Below, piece by piece: positions 44,066-53,792 of a DNA stretch of 64,000 nucleotides. The DNA lies in assembly GCA_951813615.1 (NCBI GenBank), contig OX638377.1, forward strand, positions 3,870,599 through 3,934,598, read 5' to 3'. Under the pieces are notes generated by a model. The model made no database searches. It was not told the origin of the DNA and saw nothing but the letters and a program-made list of their open reading frames with translations. Both the position numbers and the translations under genes were made by a program. This stretch comes from an uncultured Latescibacterota bacterium (GTDB lineage: Bacteria > Latescibacterota > UBA2968 > UBA8231). How positions within the stretch are numbered: the first letter of the stretch is position 1; every line of letters starts with the position of its first letter.

Positions 44066-46270
44066 ATGCCCTTGCTCCGCCTCTTTCTCCTGCTACTTTT
44101 GGCCCTGCCCGTCCGTGCCCAGCTATCCGGCACCCAATGGGAAGCCCATACCAGTATGCGCCAAATCAATCGGGTCCTCGTTCACCAAGACGCGATCTGG
44201 GCCGGGACCCACGGCGGCGTCCTGCGCTACGACCAGCAGACCCAAGCCTATACGCGCTTCACTCGCCGCGACGGCCTACCGGGCAACCTCATCTTGAGCC
44301 TATCCGTAGATGACAACGGCCACCTGTGGTTTGGCACGCACTCCCAAGGCTTGAGCCGCTATCGGCCCGAGCAAAACCGCTTCGACCCACCCTTTCTCGA
44401 CTTCCAAAACCTTCGCATCAACGCCCTTGAACCTCATGGGGACATCCTCTACGTCGGCAGCGAGCGCGGCGTCAGCGCGTTTAGCATCCGCAAGGAGGAG
44501 GTCAAGGAAACCTATCGGCGCTTGGGGGAACTGGCCAAAGACACCGAGGTGACCAGCATTGAGATATTTGCCAATCGCCTGTGGGCCGGGACCGTCAACG
44601 GCCTCGTGTGGGCAGATTTGGACCAGCCCAATCTCCAAGACCCCAGCAGTTGGGAAGCGGAGTCGATAAGGGGCGAGGTGCGCGACATGCTAGTCTATCA
44701 AGACACGCTCTTTGTCTCGGCCACGAGCGGCATCTGGCGAGTACATCCCGCGCTCGACCGCTCCGAACTCGATTACTCCACGACCAGCAGCGTGGCCCTT
44801 GGCCTCTTCGAGGGAAGTATCGTCACTGGGTCGGCTGACGGCACCTTATCCCAGCGCCAAGGCAACCGTTGGCAGCCGCTCAGGGCACCACACATCAGCA
44901 GCACGGCCGACCTGTCCGATACCGACGGCCCCCTCTGGGTCGCCAGTCATAGCGGCTTGCGCGTCCTCGGCACCGACCCACCGCCGCCGCCCCGAGAGCC
45001 TAAAGCCAACTTCTTCTTTGACACGACCCAGACTCCCAACGGCCACCTGTGGGTCGCCTCCGTGCCCAAGGATAATCTGCCCGCTTTTGGTTTGTACGAG
45101 TTCGACGGCGAGGGCTGGACTACCCATACCACCAATACCGACCTGTCGTCCAATACCGTCTCGGCCTTGGAGACCGACGGCGAGGGCCTGCTGTGGGTTG
45201 GCCATTGGGGCCGGGGCATTGACGTGCGCGACGCCAACGGCCAGTGGCAGCACCTCACTGCCAACAACTCGGCTCTCGAAGGCATCGACGGCGGTTCCTT
45301 TGTCGCCATCAGCGACATCGACCGCGACGCCAACGGTGCGCTGTGGATCGCCAACGTCCGCAATGGGCTAGTCGTCATGGATGGATGGCCGCCCCAACAA
45401 GCCGTGCTCAACAACCAGTTGGACTTCGGCATGTCCGCAGGACGGGACATGACCAAAATAGCCATTGGGCCCGACGGCCTGAAGTGGGTCGGGACGGCGA
45501 GCGACGGCTTTTTCCTCTTCGACGATGGTGGCACCCCTTTTGAGACCGGCGACGAGATCGGCCTCGCCTTCGACACGACCGCATATCCAAACCTAACTAG
45601 CGACACCGTCATCGACATCCACGTCGATCGCTCGGGGCGGGTGTGGATCGCCACGAACAACGGCCTCAATGCCGTGCGCGGCGAGTATTCGCGCACGGAC
45701 GCAGATTTTGTTGTCGAAAGCTGGAAGGTCTACAACACCGACAACGGCCTGCCATCCACCACGACTACTTCACTGGCCGAAGACAACTGGGGACGCATCT
45801 GGGTCGGCACCGAAGGCGGCTTGGCCCGCATCGACACCGAGGGTCAAGTCGAGTTCGCGCTCGACACCAACGACGGTCTCGTCAACAACCGCGTCAACTC
45901 ACTGTACTTCGACCGTGAAAACGACGCGCTGTGGATTGGCACGCTCGGCGGGATGAGCCGCCTGCAGCTCGGCACCTCGGGGACGGCCGCTGGGCCTCAG
46001 GCGTACGCGTATCCCAACCCCTTCCGCATCGGCGTGCGCGGCGCATCCCTGACCTTTACCGACCTGCCGCTGGGAGCCAACGTGCGCATTTTCACCGTGG
46101 CTGGCCAACTCGTTCGTCAGCTCGATGGCGTAGCCGGCGAAGGTGCGGTCACTTGGAACGGCCAGAGCGCGGCGGGCTTTCTCGTAGGATCGGGCATTTA
46201 CTACTTCGTCGCGCAAGCAGAAACTGGCGACGCAGTGCGCGGTAAATTCGCCGTGATCAACAACCGCTAA
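44066..46270 (+). CDS. Secreted two-component-regulator-type propeller with FlgD-like Ig C-terminus
   Basis: 734 residues with a signal peptide (MPLLRLFLLLLLALPVRA). Residues 30-630 are many ~45-residue propeller blades of the ligand-binding sensor type seen outside hybrid kinases (DDNGHLWFGTHSQGLSRYR, DGEGLLWVGHWGRGIDVRD, NWGRIWVGTEGGLARID). There is no kinase or response-regulator domain after them. The end (640-734) is a FlgD-Ig/type-A-sorting-like domain: AYPNPFRIGVRGASL, ANVRIFTVAGQLVRQL, VTWNGQSAAGFLVGSGIYYF. It is probably exported and surface-attached. The DUF4159 gene starts one base after its stop. Confidence 0.85.
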   Translation: MPLLRLFLLLLLALPVRAQLSGTQWEAHTSMRQINRVLVHQDAIWAGTHGGVLRYDQQTQAYTRFTRRDGLPGNLILSLSVDDNGHLWFGTHSQGLSRYRPEQNRFDPPFLDFQNLRINALEPHGDILYVGSERGVSAFSIRKEEVKETYRRLGELAKDTEVTSIEIFANRLWAGTVNGLVWADLDQPNLQDPSSWEAESIRGEVRDMLVYQDTLFVSATSGIWRVHPALDRSELDYSTTSSVALGLFEGSIVTGSADGTLSQRQGNRWQPLRAPHISSTADLSDTDGPLWVASHSGLRVLGTDPPPPPREPKANFFFDTTQTPNGHLWVASVPKDNLPAFGLYEFDGEGWTTHTTNTDLSSNTVSALETDGEGLLWVGHWGRGIDVRDANGQWQHLTANNSALEGIDGGSFVAISDIDRDANGALWIANVRNGLVVMDGWPPQQAVLNNQLDFGMSAGRDMTKIAIGPDGLKWVGTASDGFFLFDDGGTPFETGDEIGLAFDTTAYPNLTSDTVIDIHVDRSGRVWIATNNGLNAVRGEYSRTDADFVVESWKVYNTDNGLPSTTTTSLAEDNWGRIWVGTEGGLARIDTEGQVEFALDTNDGLVNNRVNSLYFDRENDALWIGTLGGMSRLQLGTSGTAAGPQAYAYPNPFRIGVRGASLTFTDLPLGANVRIFTVAGQLVRQLDGVAGEGAVTWNGQSAAGFLVGSGIYYFVAQAETGDAVRGKFAVINNR

Positions 46271-46271
46271 C

Positions 46272-46925
46272 ATGCGCGGCCTCTGCGTTGCGCTCGCCAT
46301 CGCGCTCTTAGCGGTGGATGGCCCGGCCCAGCCCCTATTTACCATTGCGCGGCTACAATACGGCGGCGGCGGCGACTGGTACAGCGACCCCTCTTCCCTA
46401 CCCAACTTGCTCCGCTTCTTAAGGGAACACACCCAAATCGACGCGGCCGAAGCCGAGGCGCGCGTGCAAATCATGGACGAGGAGTTGTTCTCCTATCCGT
46501 ACATCTACATGACCGGGCACGGCAATGTGGCCTTTTCCGCTGAGGAAGCGGCGCGGCTTCGACACTACTTGGAAAGCGGCGGCTTTCTCCACGCCGACGA
46601 CAACTACGGCATGGACGAGAGCTTCCGCCGCGCCATGCGCCAAGTCTTCCCCAACGCCGAGTGGGCGGAGCTGCCGCCCGAGCATCCCCTGTTCCACTGC
46701 CACTTTGAGTTGCCAGCGGGCCTACCCAAAGTCCACGAGCACGACGGTAAAAAACCGCTTGCCCTCGCGCTTTTCGCGGGCGAGCGCCTAGCCGTGCTGT
46801 ACACGTATGAGGCAGACCTAGGCGACGGCTGGGAAGACCCCGACGTCCACAGCGACCCGGAGAGCAAGCGACTCGACGCCCTCAAAATGGGAGCCAATAT
46901 CGCGGTCTGGGCGCTGAGCCACTAG
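46272..46925 (+). CDS. DUF4159 domain protein, secreted
   Basis: 217 residues, signal peptide MRGLCVALAIALLAVDGPA. The DUF4159 pattern is clear: FTIARLQYGGGGDWYSDPSS, YPYIYMTGHGNVAFS, YLESGGFLHADDNYGMDESF and PLFHCHFELPAGLPK. The fold resembles a glutamine-amidotransferase-like Rossmann domain, but no function is established. It is coupled to the propeller gene upstream, and its end overlaps the end of the convergent DUF2752 gene by four bases. Confidence 0.85.
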   Translation: MRGLCVALAIALLAVDGPAQPLFTIARLQYGGGGDWYSDPSSLPNLLRFLREHTQIDAAEAEARVQIMDEELFSYPYIYMTGHGNVAFSAEEAARLRHYLESGGFLHADDNYGMDESFRRAMRQVFPNAEWAELPPEHPLFHCHFELPAGLPKVHEHDGKKPLALALFAGERLAVLYTYEADLGDGWEDPDVHSDPESKRLDALKMGANIAVWALSH

Positions 46926-47311
46926 GCGAGTAGTAAGCGATACCCCCACAACGCCAATACGAGGACCAACACACTTCCAGCAAGTCCCTTGCGGAAGGAC
47001 GAAGGCAGCGCCAGCCAAGCGCGGCCGAACCTACGCGGAGAACACGCTATGCCCAGAGCCAATGGGACGAGGAAAAACGCAAAGGGATGGTAGTGCCAAG
47101 CGCTGGCGAGGTTGCCTTGGGCAAGGGCTATACAGGCGCGCCCCATGCCGCAGCCCGGGCAGGGCAGTTGGGTGAGAAAGCGGAGGGGGCACAAAATCGG
47201 CCAAGCCGCACCGAGCACGGGGCTAAACCACGCCGTGAATGCAGCAACCAGAGCTAGCCCGACGAGGAAAACTCGCGCGAGGTGAACGGAGCTAACTGTC
47301 GGCGCTTTCAC
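46922..47311 (-). CDS. DUF2752 small membrane protein
   Basis: 129 residues with three or four hydrophobic segments. The family signature is LPCPGCGMGRACIALAQGN, a CPxCG pair preceded by LCPLRFLTQ, then the helix HYHPFAFFLVPLALGI. DUF2752 proteins are of unknown function. It overlaps the end of the DUF4234 gene upstream by 20 bases, so the two are coupled. Confidence 0.82.
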   Translation of the reverse strand: MKAPTVSSVHLARVFLVGLALVAAFTAWFSPVLGAAWPILCPLRFLTQLPCPGCGMGRACIALAQGNLASAWHYHPFAFFLVPLALGIACSPRRFGRAWLALPSSFRKGLAGSVLVLVLALWGYRLLLA

Positions 47312-47675
47312 CGTAGAACTTGTTGATTTCCCACTGCTGGATAGCAGTGGCGGCCAAGCCGAGGGAAAAAATAGAAACCAAGACGCAGATCAACGCTAGG
47401 TCTCGGTTTGTGCTCAGATCATTGTTCTCCTGAATCTCGTTGATGCCCTTCGCCATCTTGTACTCGTAGTAAATCTCAAAGATGCTGCACGTCACGATAA
47501 AGAGTACGAGCCAAAGCCAGAAGTTGTACTCCTCCCGCCCCAGCCACGCATTGAGCGTTTCCATCTGTTTGTATTGCCAATAGAAATAGTAAATCCCACA
47601 CGTCAGAATGCTGACGATTATTCCCAAGACAATGCTTCTCACGCCGTCGTATTCAGGATATGGGTAGCTCTGCAT
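47292..47675 (-). CDS. DUF4234 membrane protein
   Basis: 127 residues from the ATG at 47675, supported by GGAGG eight bases upstream; 26 further codons of open frame are not family-like. Features: RSIVLGIIVSILTCGIYYFY, WQYKQMETLNAWLGREE, FEIYYEYKMAKGINEIQE. Three or four transmembrane segments. DUF4234 proteins are small inner-membrane proteins of unknown role. It lies 61 bases downstream of the FG-GAP lipoprotein gene. Confidence 0.82.
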   Translation of the reverse strand: MQSYPYPEYDGVRSIVLGIIVSILTCGIYYFYWQYKQMETLNAWLGREEYNFWLWLVLFIVTCSIFEIYYEYKMAKGINEIQENNDLSTNRDLALICVLVSIFSLGLAATAIQQWEINKFYGESADS

Positions 47676-47736
47676 AATTGGACCTCCAGTTATGGTACCT
47701 GCGTCCGCAAATATAGCCGCCACGTGGCGACCGTCC

Positions 47737-49335
47737 CTAACCCCCCTCCTCAACCCTCACATACGCGTCAATCGGCAAATCGGTCAGCCGTTGCAGCACT
47801 CCGCTCGGCCAATAAATGTGCAGCGAATCCGCCCGCCCCGCCGCGCCCAGGCCAAAATGCACGCGCCGGTCGCCGCTGCCCAAGAAACTCTCGCCGCAGA
47901 GCACGTCCCGCCGCTGCCTTTGGCCACCGCTCCACAATACGACTTTCGCGCCGACGGCTTCGCGGTTTTTTCCCGCGCCCACAAGGTGCAGTCCGAGCCA
48001 GTGGTGATCAGCAGCCGTTTGGTTGTGCAGCAGAGAGGGCTGGCCGTTGAGGTTGGTGACGAACAGATCCACGCGACCATCGTCATCAAAATCCCCAGCC
48101 ACTGCGCCGCGACTGACCGCCCGATCCTCGCCTAGTTCGACTATGCTAAAATGGCCGGCGTCATTGGCGAACAAGTGATTATCCTGCGCGTAGATCGCGC
48201 CGCTGCCCGGGCGTTCGATTTGCGGATACACATGCCCGTTGGCCACGAACAGGTCTTGGTCGGCGTCGTTGTCAAAATCGAGAAAGACCGCGCCGAATCC
48301 CACGAAGGGCAGGCTGATGCGGCCCAAACCCGCGGCAAAGCTCACATCCGCAAACGTGCCGCCACCTGCGTTGCGATAGAGCGTGTTGTAATCGTCCTCA
48401 AAATTGGTGACCAGCAAATCGCCGTCGCCATCATTGTCGTAATCGCCCCAAGCCGCGCCCATGCCAGCCTGCGCCAAGCCCGTTTCTCCTAGCGCTGCAT
48501 TGGCCTGTAACCCCACTTCGGCAAAGGTCCCAGCGCCATCGTTGCGATAGAGGAAATTGGGCGTCGAGTCGTTGGCGACGTACAGATCCAAATCCCCGTC
48601 GTCGTCGCTGTCGATGAAGAGCACGGCAAACCCATAGCCCGGATCGTGCAGCCCGAGGCCGCTGGCCGCCGTCACATCGGCAAAAGTACCAACCCCATCG
48701 TTGCGATAGAGCGCGTCCGGCAACGCGGGCAAGCCCAGCGGGCCGATAAATACGTCCCGACCCTTCCACTGCGTCCCCAAGGGCCGCACCGCGGTCGAAT
48801 CAAAATCCGCGTAATTGGCCACGTACAAATCCAAGTCGCCATCCAAGTCCGCGTCGCCCATGGCCGCGCCCGTGCTCCACACCGGCAGCGCCAGCCCGGC
48901 GCGGGCCGTGGCATCGGCAAATTGCTCCAATCCGTCGTTGCGATAGAGGATGTTTTCTTGCAGGCAGGTGATGTACAGGTCGGCGTCGCCGTCGGCATCG
49001 TAATCCGCGCTCAGCGCACCCATGCCCCAGCCGCGACCCGAGGCACCGACCGCGGCCGCCCTATCGACAAAGCCCCAGCCTCGATCATTGCGATAGAGAG
49101 CATTGTCACCACCTTCGCCATTGACCCAGTAGATATCCAAATCGCCGTCGCCATCTGCGTCGAGGAGCGCGGCCCCACCGCCTTTGGCCTCAACGATATA
49201 GCGCTTTTCCGCGCCACCGCCGACGTGGGACTGCTCTATGCCCCACTCACTGGCCTTGTCGATAAAGAGAGGACCGTCAGTAGGTGCGCAGGCCACCATG
49301 CACAGCAGAAGCCCACCCCACTTCAATCGCGCCAC
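47737..49335 (-). CDS. FG-GAP/ASPIC-UnbV (CRTAC1-like) lipoprotein
   Basis: 532 residues. The N-terminus WGGLLLCMVACAPTDG has a lipobox (MVAC, Cys16). Many FG-GAP calcium-binding repeats follow (LLDADGDGDLDIYWVNGEGG, DYDADGDADLYITCLQ, DADLDGDLDLYVANYADF). The ASPIC/UnbV domain is at the end (REAVGAKVVLWSGGQRQRRD, IYWPSGVLQRLTDLPIDAYV). It shares architecture with 1944-3635 but is a lipoprotein rather than freely secreted. It starts six bases after the RND gene, so it seems part of the efflux operon. Confidence 0.88.
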   Translation of the reverse strand: MARLKWGGLLLCMVACAPTDGPLFIDKASEWGIEQSHVGGGAEKRYIVEAKGGGAALLDADGDGDLDIYWVNGEGGDNALYRNDRGWGFVDRAAAVGASGRGWGMGALSADYDADGDADLYITCLQENILYRNDGLEQFADATARAGLALPVWSTGAAMGDADLDGDLDLYVANYADFDSTAVRPLGTQWKGRDVFIGPLGLPALPDALYRNDGVGTFADVTAASGLGLHDPGYGFAVLFIDSDDDGDLDLYVANDSTPNFLYRNDGAGTFAEVGLQANAALGETGLAQAGMGAAWGDYDNDGDGDLLVTNFEDDYNTLYRNAGGGTFADVSFAAGLGRISLPFVGFGAVFLDFDNDADQDLFVANGHVYPQIERPGSGAIYAQDNHLFANDAGHFSIVELGEDRAVSRGAVAGDFDDDGRVDLFVTNLNGQPSLLHNQTAADHHWLGLHLVGAGKNREAVGAKVVLWSGGQRQRRDVLCGESFLGSGDRRVHFGLGAAGRADSLHIYWPSGVLQRLTDLPIDAYVRVEEGG

Positions 49336-49341
49336 AACCCT

Positions 49342-52300
49342 TCAAGACCCGGCAACCGGCGCGACCTCGGCGGTCTTACTCTCGCTCAACCGCCCCCAAA
49401 ACTCCTGGACTCCCACCAGCAGGCGCATGCCTATCGGGACACCGAGCAAAATGATGAAGGTGGCAAAGAGGATGCCAAAGCCCAAGCTGACGGCCATTGG
49501 AATCAAAAACTGCGCCTGGAGGCTTTTTTCGAGAATCATCGGCAGTAGGCCAAAAAAGGTCGTCAGCGAGGTCAGCAGGATCGGGCGGAAGCGCGCGGCC
49601 CCGGCTGAGACTAGGGCTTCCTCGTGCGACGAGCCCTCGCGCCGCAGCTGGTTGTAGAAGGTCAGCAGCACCAGCGAATCATTGACCACCACGCCCGAGA
49701 GCGCGACGATCCCAAACAGGCTCAACAGCGCCAAGTCCAACCCCATGATAAGATGCCCCCAAACCGCGCCAATGATGCCGAAGGGAATCGCACTCATGAC
49801 GACGAGGGGCTGGGTGTACGATTTAAATGGCACGGCCAGCAACACGTAGATGGCGGCCAGCGCGATGATGAAATTGAAGAGCAGACTCTGGAGCGAATCA
49901 TCCCGCTCCTGCTGCTCGCCGCCGAAGCGATAGCGCAAACCGGGATAGTCCTGAACCAAGGCGGGCAAGAAAAACGCTTCGAGATCGCGATTGATCTCGT
50001 CGGCATTGGCGATTTGGTCATCTACGGAGGCACTCACCCGCACGACGCGCTGGCCGTCGGTGCGCTGGATAGAGGCATAGGCGTGGCCGATGGTGACGGT
50101 AGCCACCTCGGCAAAAGGCACCTCCGCACCGGAAGGCGTACGGATGCGCATTGAGCGCACGTCGCCTAAGTTCCGGCGCTCATCTTTGGGATAACGCACC
50201 ATCACCCGCACGTCGTCCGAGCCGCGCGGGAATCTCAGCGCTTGGTCGCCGTAGAAGCCCTGGCGCACTTGGCGGGCTAGATCGGCAAGCGTCAGGCCGA
50301 GGGTGCGAGCTTGGGGTTTGAGCTGGAGCTTCATCTCCAGCTTGCCTTCCTGAAAGCTGTCTTGGATATCGCCGGTGCCTGCATACTCGGCGACTTTGCC
50401 CTTGAGACGCTCGACGGCTAACAAGAGCTGGTCGAAGTTGTCCGAGGCTAGCTCGACTTCGATGGGATTGCCGGCGGAAAACAGCGAGGAAGAATAAATG
50501 ATGGATTCGGGGCCGGGCACCTCGCCGACCAATTGGCGCAGCCGCGACTCGATCTCAGCGCTGTCGAGATTGCGCTCCTCGGAAGGTAACAGTTCGATGG
50601 TAACTTCGGCCAGATGTCCTCGACCACCAGCCCCTGGGACACTTGAAAAGGAGGAACGCCGGGCCGTGGGTTGGTCGCCGATGTAGGTAAAGACATTGCG
50701 GTAGATCGAATCCTCGCTCTCGCTCTCGGCATCGATCTGATCGCGCAGGACGATGGCCTTTTCTTCGATGTGTCGCACGACCTTGGCAGTCTGGGTCGCC
50801 GTGGTGCCCTGCGGCATGTTGACCGAGATCGTCACCCAATCGGACCCGATCTCGGGCATAAACACGAACTTGATATGACCGCCGACGACCAGCCCGGCGG
50901 TACACAGCATCAGCGATAAGGCCAAGGCGGTACTGGAAATCGGATGGGCCAACGCCAAGCGCAGCGTGGGCTGATAGGCGTTGCGGATGACGTACTTGAG
51001 GCCACGGTCAAAGACGACGACGACCCGAGCGTGCCAATCGAGTGGACGGATGAAAACCCGACGGAAGAGGCGGCTGAGTGGCCCGTCCCCCTTAGAAGAT
51101 AAGTGCGCGGGCAGAATGAATAGGCTCTCGATCAGCGACAGTAGGAGCACGGAGATGACGATCACCGGGATGACCGACATAAACTTACCCATCATGCCCT
51201 CGACGAAAAACAGCGGCATAAAGGCCGCAATCGAGGTCATAATCGAGAACACGACCGGCGTGCCCACTTCGAGCGCCCCGTCGATGGCGGCGCGACCGAA
51301 GGGTTTCCCCTGCACGCGATGGGAAAAGATGTTTTCGCCGACGATGATCGCGTCGTCAACCACAATACCCAAGGCCACGATAAAGGCAAATAGCGACAGC
51401 ATGTTGATCGAGGCGTCAAAAGGCTCCATCAACACAAAGGCCCCCAAAAAGCTGATGGGAATGCCCATCATCACCCAGAAAGCCAAGCGCAAGTCGAGGA
51501 AGAAGCTCAGACAGATAAAGACCAGCACCAGACCGAGGCGGGCATTGCGGATCAGCAAATCGATGCGGCCGCGCAGGATGCGCGCGTCATCGCGGGCGTA
51601 GCCAATGTGGATCCCCTCCGGTAAGGTTGAGCGTTTGTCCTCAATGTACTGGTGGACATAGGTGGAGATGTCGAGGGCGTTCTGATCCCCAATGCGATAG
51701 ACCTGCACCACGGCCGACGGCTGGCCGTTGAAGCGCGAAATGAGATCGGTATCCTCAAAGCCATCGACGACCGCAGCCACGTCTTTGAGCTTGAGGGCCG
51801 TACCATCGGGACGGGTGAGGACGATGACCTCTTCGTATTCGCGCCCCACGCGCATCAGCCCCTGCGTGCGGAGCAAGATCGCGCCGTCCTCGCTCTCGAC
51901 GCTGCCGGCGGGCAGGTCAATACTCGTGCGGCGGACCGCGTCGGCGACCTGCGCAAAGGTCAGGCCGTAGCGGCGCAGGGCCTCTTCGGAGACTTCGATG
52001 GCAATCTCATCAACGCGCACGCCCTTGAGCTCGACCTGCGAAATGACGCCGCTGCTGCGCAGGTCGTCACGCACTCGTTCGGCAGCAACTTTGAGAGCCT
52101 TTTCCTCGACATCGCCGTAGAGCACCACGTCGATGGCTTGATTGCGGCGAGTCAGTTCCTTGATGACCGGCTCTTCGGTCTCGGCGGGGAACGTGTCGAT
52201 GCGGTCGATCTCGTTTTTGATGTCGTCGAGGAGCTTGTCCATATCGGCACCGCGCTCTAGCTCGACGCTGACTGAACCCATACCCTCGGAGGCCGTGGAG

Positions 52301-52545
52301 CGCACGCGGCGCACCCCCTCTAGGCCGCGCACTCGCTCCTCAATGCGCTTGCAGACGGCGTCTTCGACCTCGGCTGGTGTCGCACCCAAGTAGGGCACTT
52401 GGATTTGCACTTGGTCGAGCGACATCTCGGGGAAAGTCTCTTTCTTGGTCTGCATCATGGCAAACAGACCGCTCAACATGATGAAACCCATCAGCAGATT
52501 GGCGGCGACGTGATTCTTCGCCATCCAAGACACAGGTGCTTTCAC
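49342..52545 (-). CDS. RND efflux pump permease (AcrB/HAE1-type)
   Basis: 1067 residues from a GTG at 52545 with GGGAGG upstream. The two-fold RND plan is clear: a first helix (HVAANLLMGFIMLSGLFAM), large periplasmic domains, and two sets of helices with FIVALGIVVDDAIIVGENIF and GIVALSGVVVNDSLVLLTFY-type motifs carrying the proton-relay Asp pair in helix 4. The inner-membrane trimer exports hydrophobic compounds through the adaptor and outer-membrane channel encoded just upstream. The GTG overlaps the adaptor stop by four bases. Substrate unknown. Confidence 0.94.
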   Translation of the reverse strand: MKAPVSWMAKNHVAANLLMGFIMLSGLFAMMQTKKETFPEMSLDQVQIQVPYLGATPAEVEDAVCKRIEERVRGLEGVRRVRSTASEGMGSVSVELERGADMDKLLDDIKNEIDRIDTFPAETEEPVIKELTRRNQAIDVVLYGDVEEKALKVAAERVRDDLRSSGVISQVELKGVRVDEIAIEVSEEALRRYGLTFAQVADAVRRTSIDLPAGSVESEDGAILLRTQGLMRVGREYEEVIVLTRPDGTALKLKDVAAVVDGFEDTDLISRFNGQPSAVVQVYRIGDQNALDISTYVHQYIEDKRSTLPEGIHIGYARDDARILRGRIDLLIRNARLGLVLVFICLSFFLDLRLAFWVMMGIPISFLGAFVLMEPFDASINMLSLFAFIVALGIVVDDAIIVGENIFSHRVQGKPFGRAAIDGALEVGTPVVFSIMTSIAAFMPLFFVEGMMGKFMSVIPVIVISVLLLSLIESLFILPAHLSSKGDGPLSRLFRRVFIRPLDWHARVVVVFDRGLKYVIRNAYQPTLRLALAHPISSTALALSLMLCTAGLVVGGHIKFVFMPEIGSDWVTISVNMPQGTTATQTAKVVRHIEEKAIVLRDQIDAESESEDSIYRNVFTYIGDQPTARRSSFSSVPGAGGRGHLAEVTIELLPSEERNLDSAEIESRLRQLVGEVPGPESIIYSSSLFSAGNPIEVELASDNFDQLLLAVERLKGKVAEYAGTGDIQDSFQEGKLEMKLQLKPQARTLGLTLADLARQVRQGFYGDQALRFPRGSDDVRVMVRYPKDERRNLGDVRSMRIRTPSGAEVPFAEVATVTIGHAYASIQRTDGQRVVRVSASVDDQIANADEINRDLEAFFLPALVQDYPGLRYRFGGEQQERDDSLQSLLFNFIIALAAIYVLLAVPFKSYTQPLVVMSAIPFGIIGAVWGHLIMGLDLALLSLFGIVALSGVVVNDSLVLLTFYNQLRREGSSHEEALVSAGAARFRPILLTSLTTFFGLLPMILEKSLQAQFLIPMAVSLGFGILFATFIILLGVPIGMRLLVGVQEFWGRLSESKTAEVAPVAGS

Positions 52546-53792
52546 AGTTGACCTCCCAAGTTGCCGTCTGCAAGGCGCACCTGCATCCCATCGGTGACGC
52601 CGCTGAGTTGCGAGACGATGATCCGCTCTTCGGGGGGCATGTCGATATAGGCGAGCACTTCATCTTCGAGGGCGCGCACCACTTGCACTGAGCGGATGCT
52701 GAGGACTCCGTCGCGGCCCACCGTCCACGCGCGGTCGCCTTGGCGCAGCGCAGCGCGGGGCAAGACGCGGACGCCATCGACGGTGCGACCGGCGATGGCC
52801 ACCTCGACGAACATCCCCACCGTCAGCGGCGGGATGCCGTCGGCAATGCCGCCGTAGGGCGCTGCGACCTCGACGACTAAGCGGACCATGCGGCTTTGCG
52901 GGTCGAGCTCGCCCTCGGTGCGCACGACGCGGCCGCTCCACTCGTGGCGGCGACCGGCAAAAGCGCCGCTGACCATGGCGCTGGCTCCCTCTCGACTAAA
53001 GGCAAAGGCGCGGGAGCCGACCTCGGCGTTGGGATTGGAAATCGCCCCAGCGTTAGCAGTACTGGCCTCAGCGATGTCAATAGGCAGCGGCAGGGTGAAC
53101 CACCCGAGGTCTTCGTCGGGGACGGGAACGACGATCTCGGCCTTTTCGATGCTGTATAGCTGGGCGATGGATTGGCCGACGTTGAGGTGCTGGCCGACAT
53201 CAACGCGCGCGGTGCGCACTCGGCCGGCAAATGGGGCATGCACTTTGGTGCGGTCGAGACGCAACTGCGCTTCAGCGAGCCGCGCCTCAGCGCCTTGGAG
53301 ACTGGCCTCGGCCGCGCGTAGCTGGGGTTTGCGCAACACCAAGTCGGTGGGAGCTTGGTCTTCGACGTGCAGCCTTTCCCACTCCTCTCCGGCAATAGCG
53401 GCTTCCTCGCGGGCCAAGTCGAGTTGGTAGCGCGCCTGCGCCACTTGGACCGCGGCCTGTTGGACGGCGAGTTCGTAGTCGCGTGGATCAATCCGAAACA
53501 GCAGCGCGCCCTTGGCAAAAGTCCCGCCGGGTTTGAAGTCGGCGTCCTTCCACACCACAATACCCGACACCTGTGGCACTAGGTCAATCTGAGCGTCGGG
53601 GCGCACCGTGCCCTGCCCTTCAACGACGATCTGGACCTGTTGCAGCGGGGCGGCGATAGCTTCGACGAGTGGGCCGGCATAGGAGCGAGAGACGCGCTGG
53701 GGCGGCTCGCGCATCGAAGCCAGCAGTTGGTAGGCCCCAAAGCCGAGAGCGAGAATGAGGAGCGGCAAAACTATTTTGAAGACGCGTATCAT
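52542..53792 (-). CDS. RND efflux periplasmic adaptor (HlyD/AcrA family)
   Basis: 416 residues. The N-terminal membrane anchor is FKIVLPLLILALGFGAYQLL. Next are the lipoyl/barrel-sandwich half (VEGQGTVRPDAQIDLVPQVS), an alpha-hairpin of coiled coil (VQVAQARYQLDLAREEAAIA to AEASLQGAEARLAEAQLRLD), the second lipoyl half (KVHAPFAGRVRTARVDVGQH) and a C-terminal beta-barrel. It bridges the RND pump and the outer-membrane channel. Its ends overlap both neighbours by four bases, a fully coupled trio. Confidence 0.94.
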   Translation of the reverse strand: MIRVFKIVLPLLILALGFGAYQLLASMREPPQRVSRSYAGPLVEAIAAPLQQVQIVVEGQGTVRPDAQIDLVPQVSGIVVWKDADFKPGGTFAKGALLFRIDPRDYELAVQQAAVQVAQARYQLDLAREEAAIAGEEWERLHVEDQAPTDLVLRKPQLRAAEASLQGAEARLAEAQLRLDRTKVHAPFAGRVRTARVDVGQHLNVGQSIAQLYSIEKAEIVVPVPDEDLGWFTLPLPIDIAEASTANAGAISNPNAEVGSRAFAFSREGASAMVSGAFAGRRHEWSGRVVRTEGELDPQSRMVRLVVEVAAPYGGIADGIPPLTVGMFVEVAIAGRTVDGVRVLPRAALRQGDRAWTVGRDGVLSIRSVQVVRALEDEVLAYIDMPPEERIIVSQLSGVTDGMQVRLADGNLGGQL

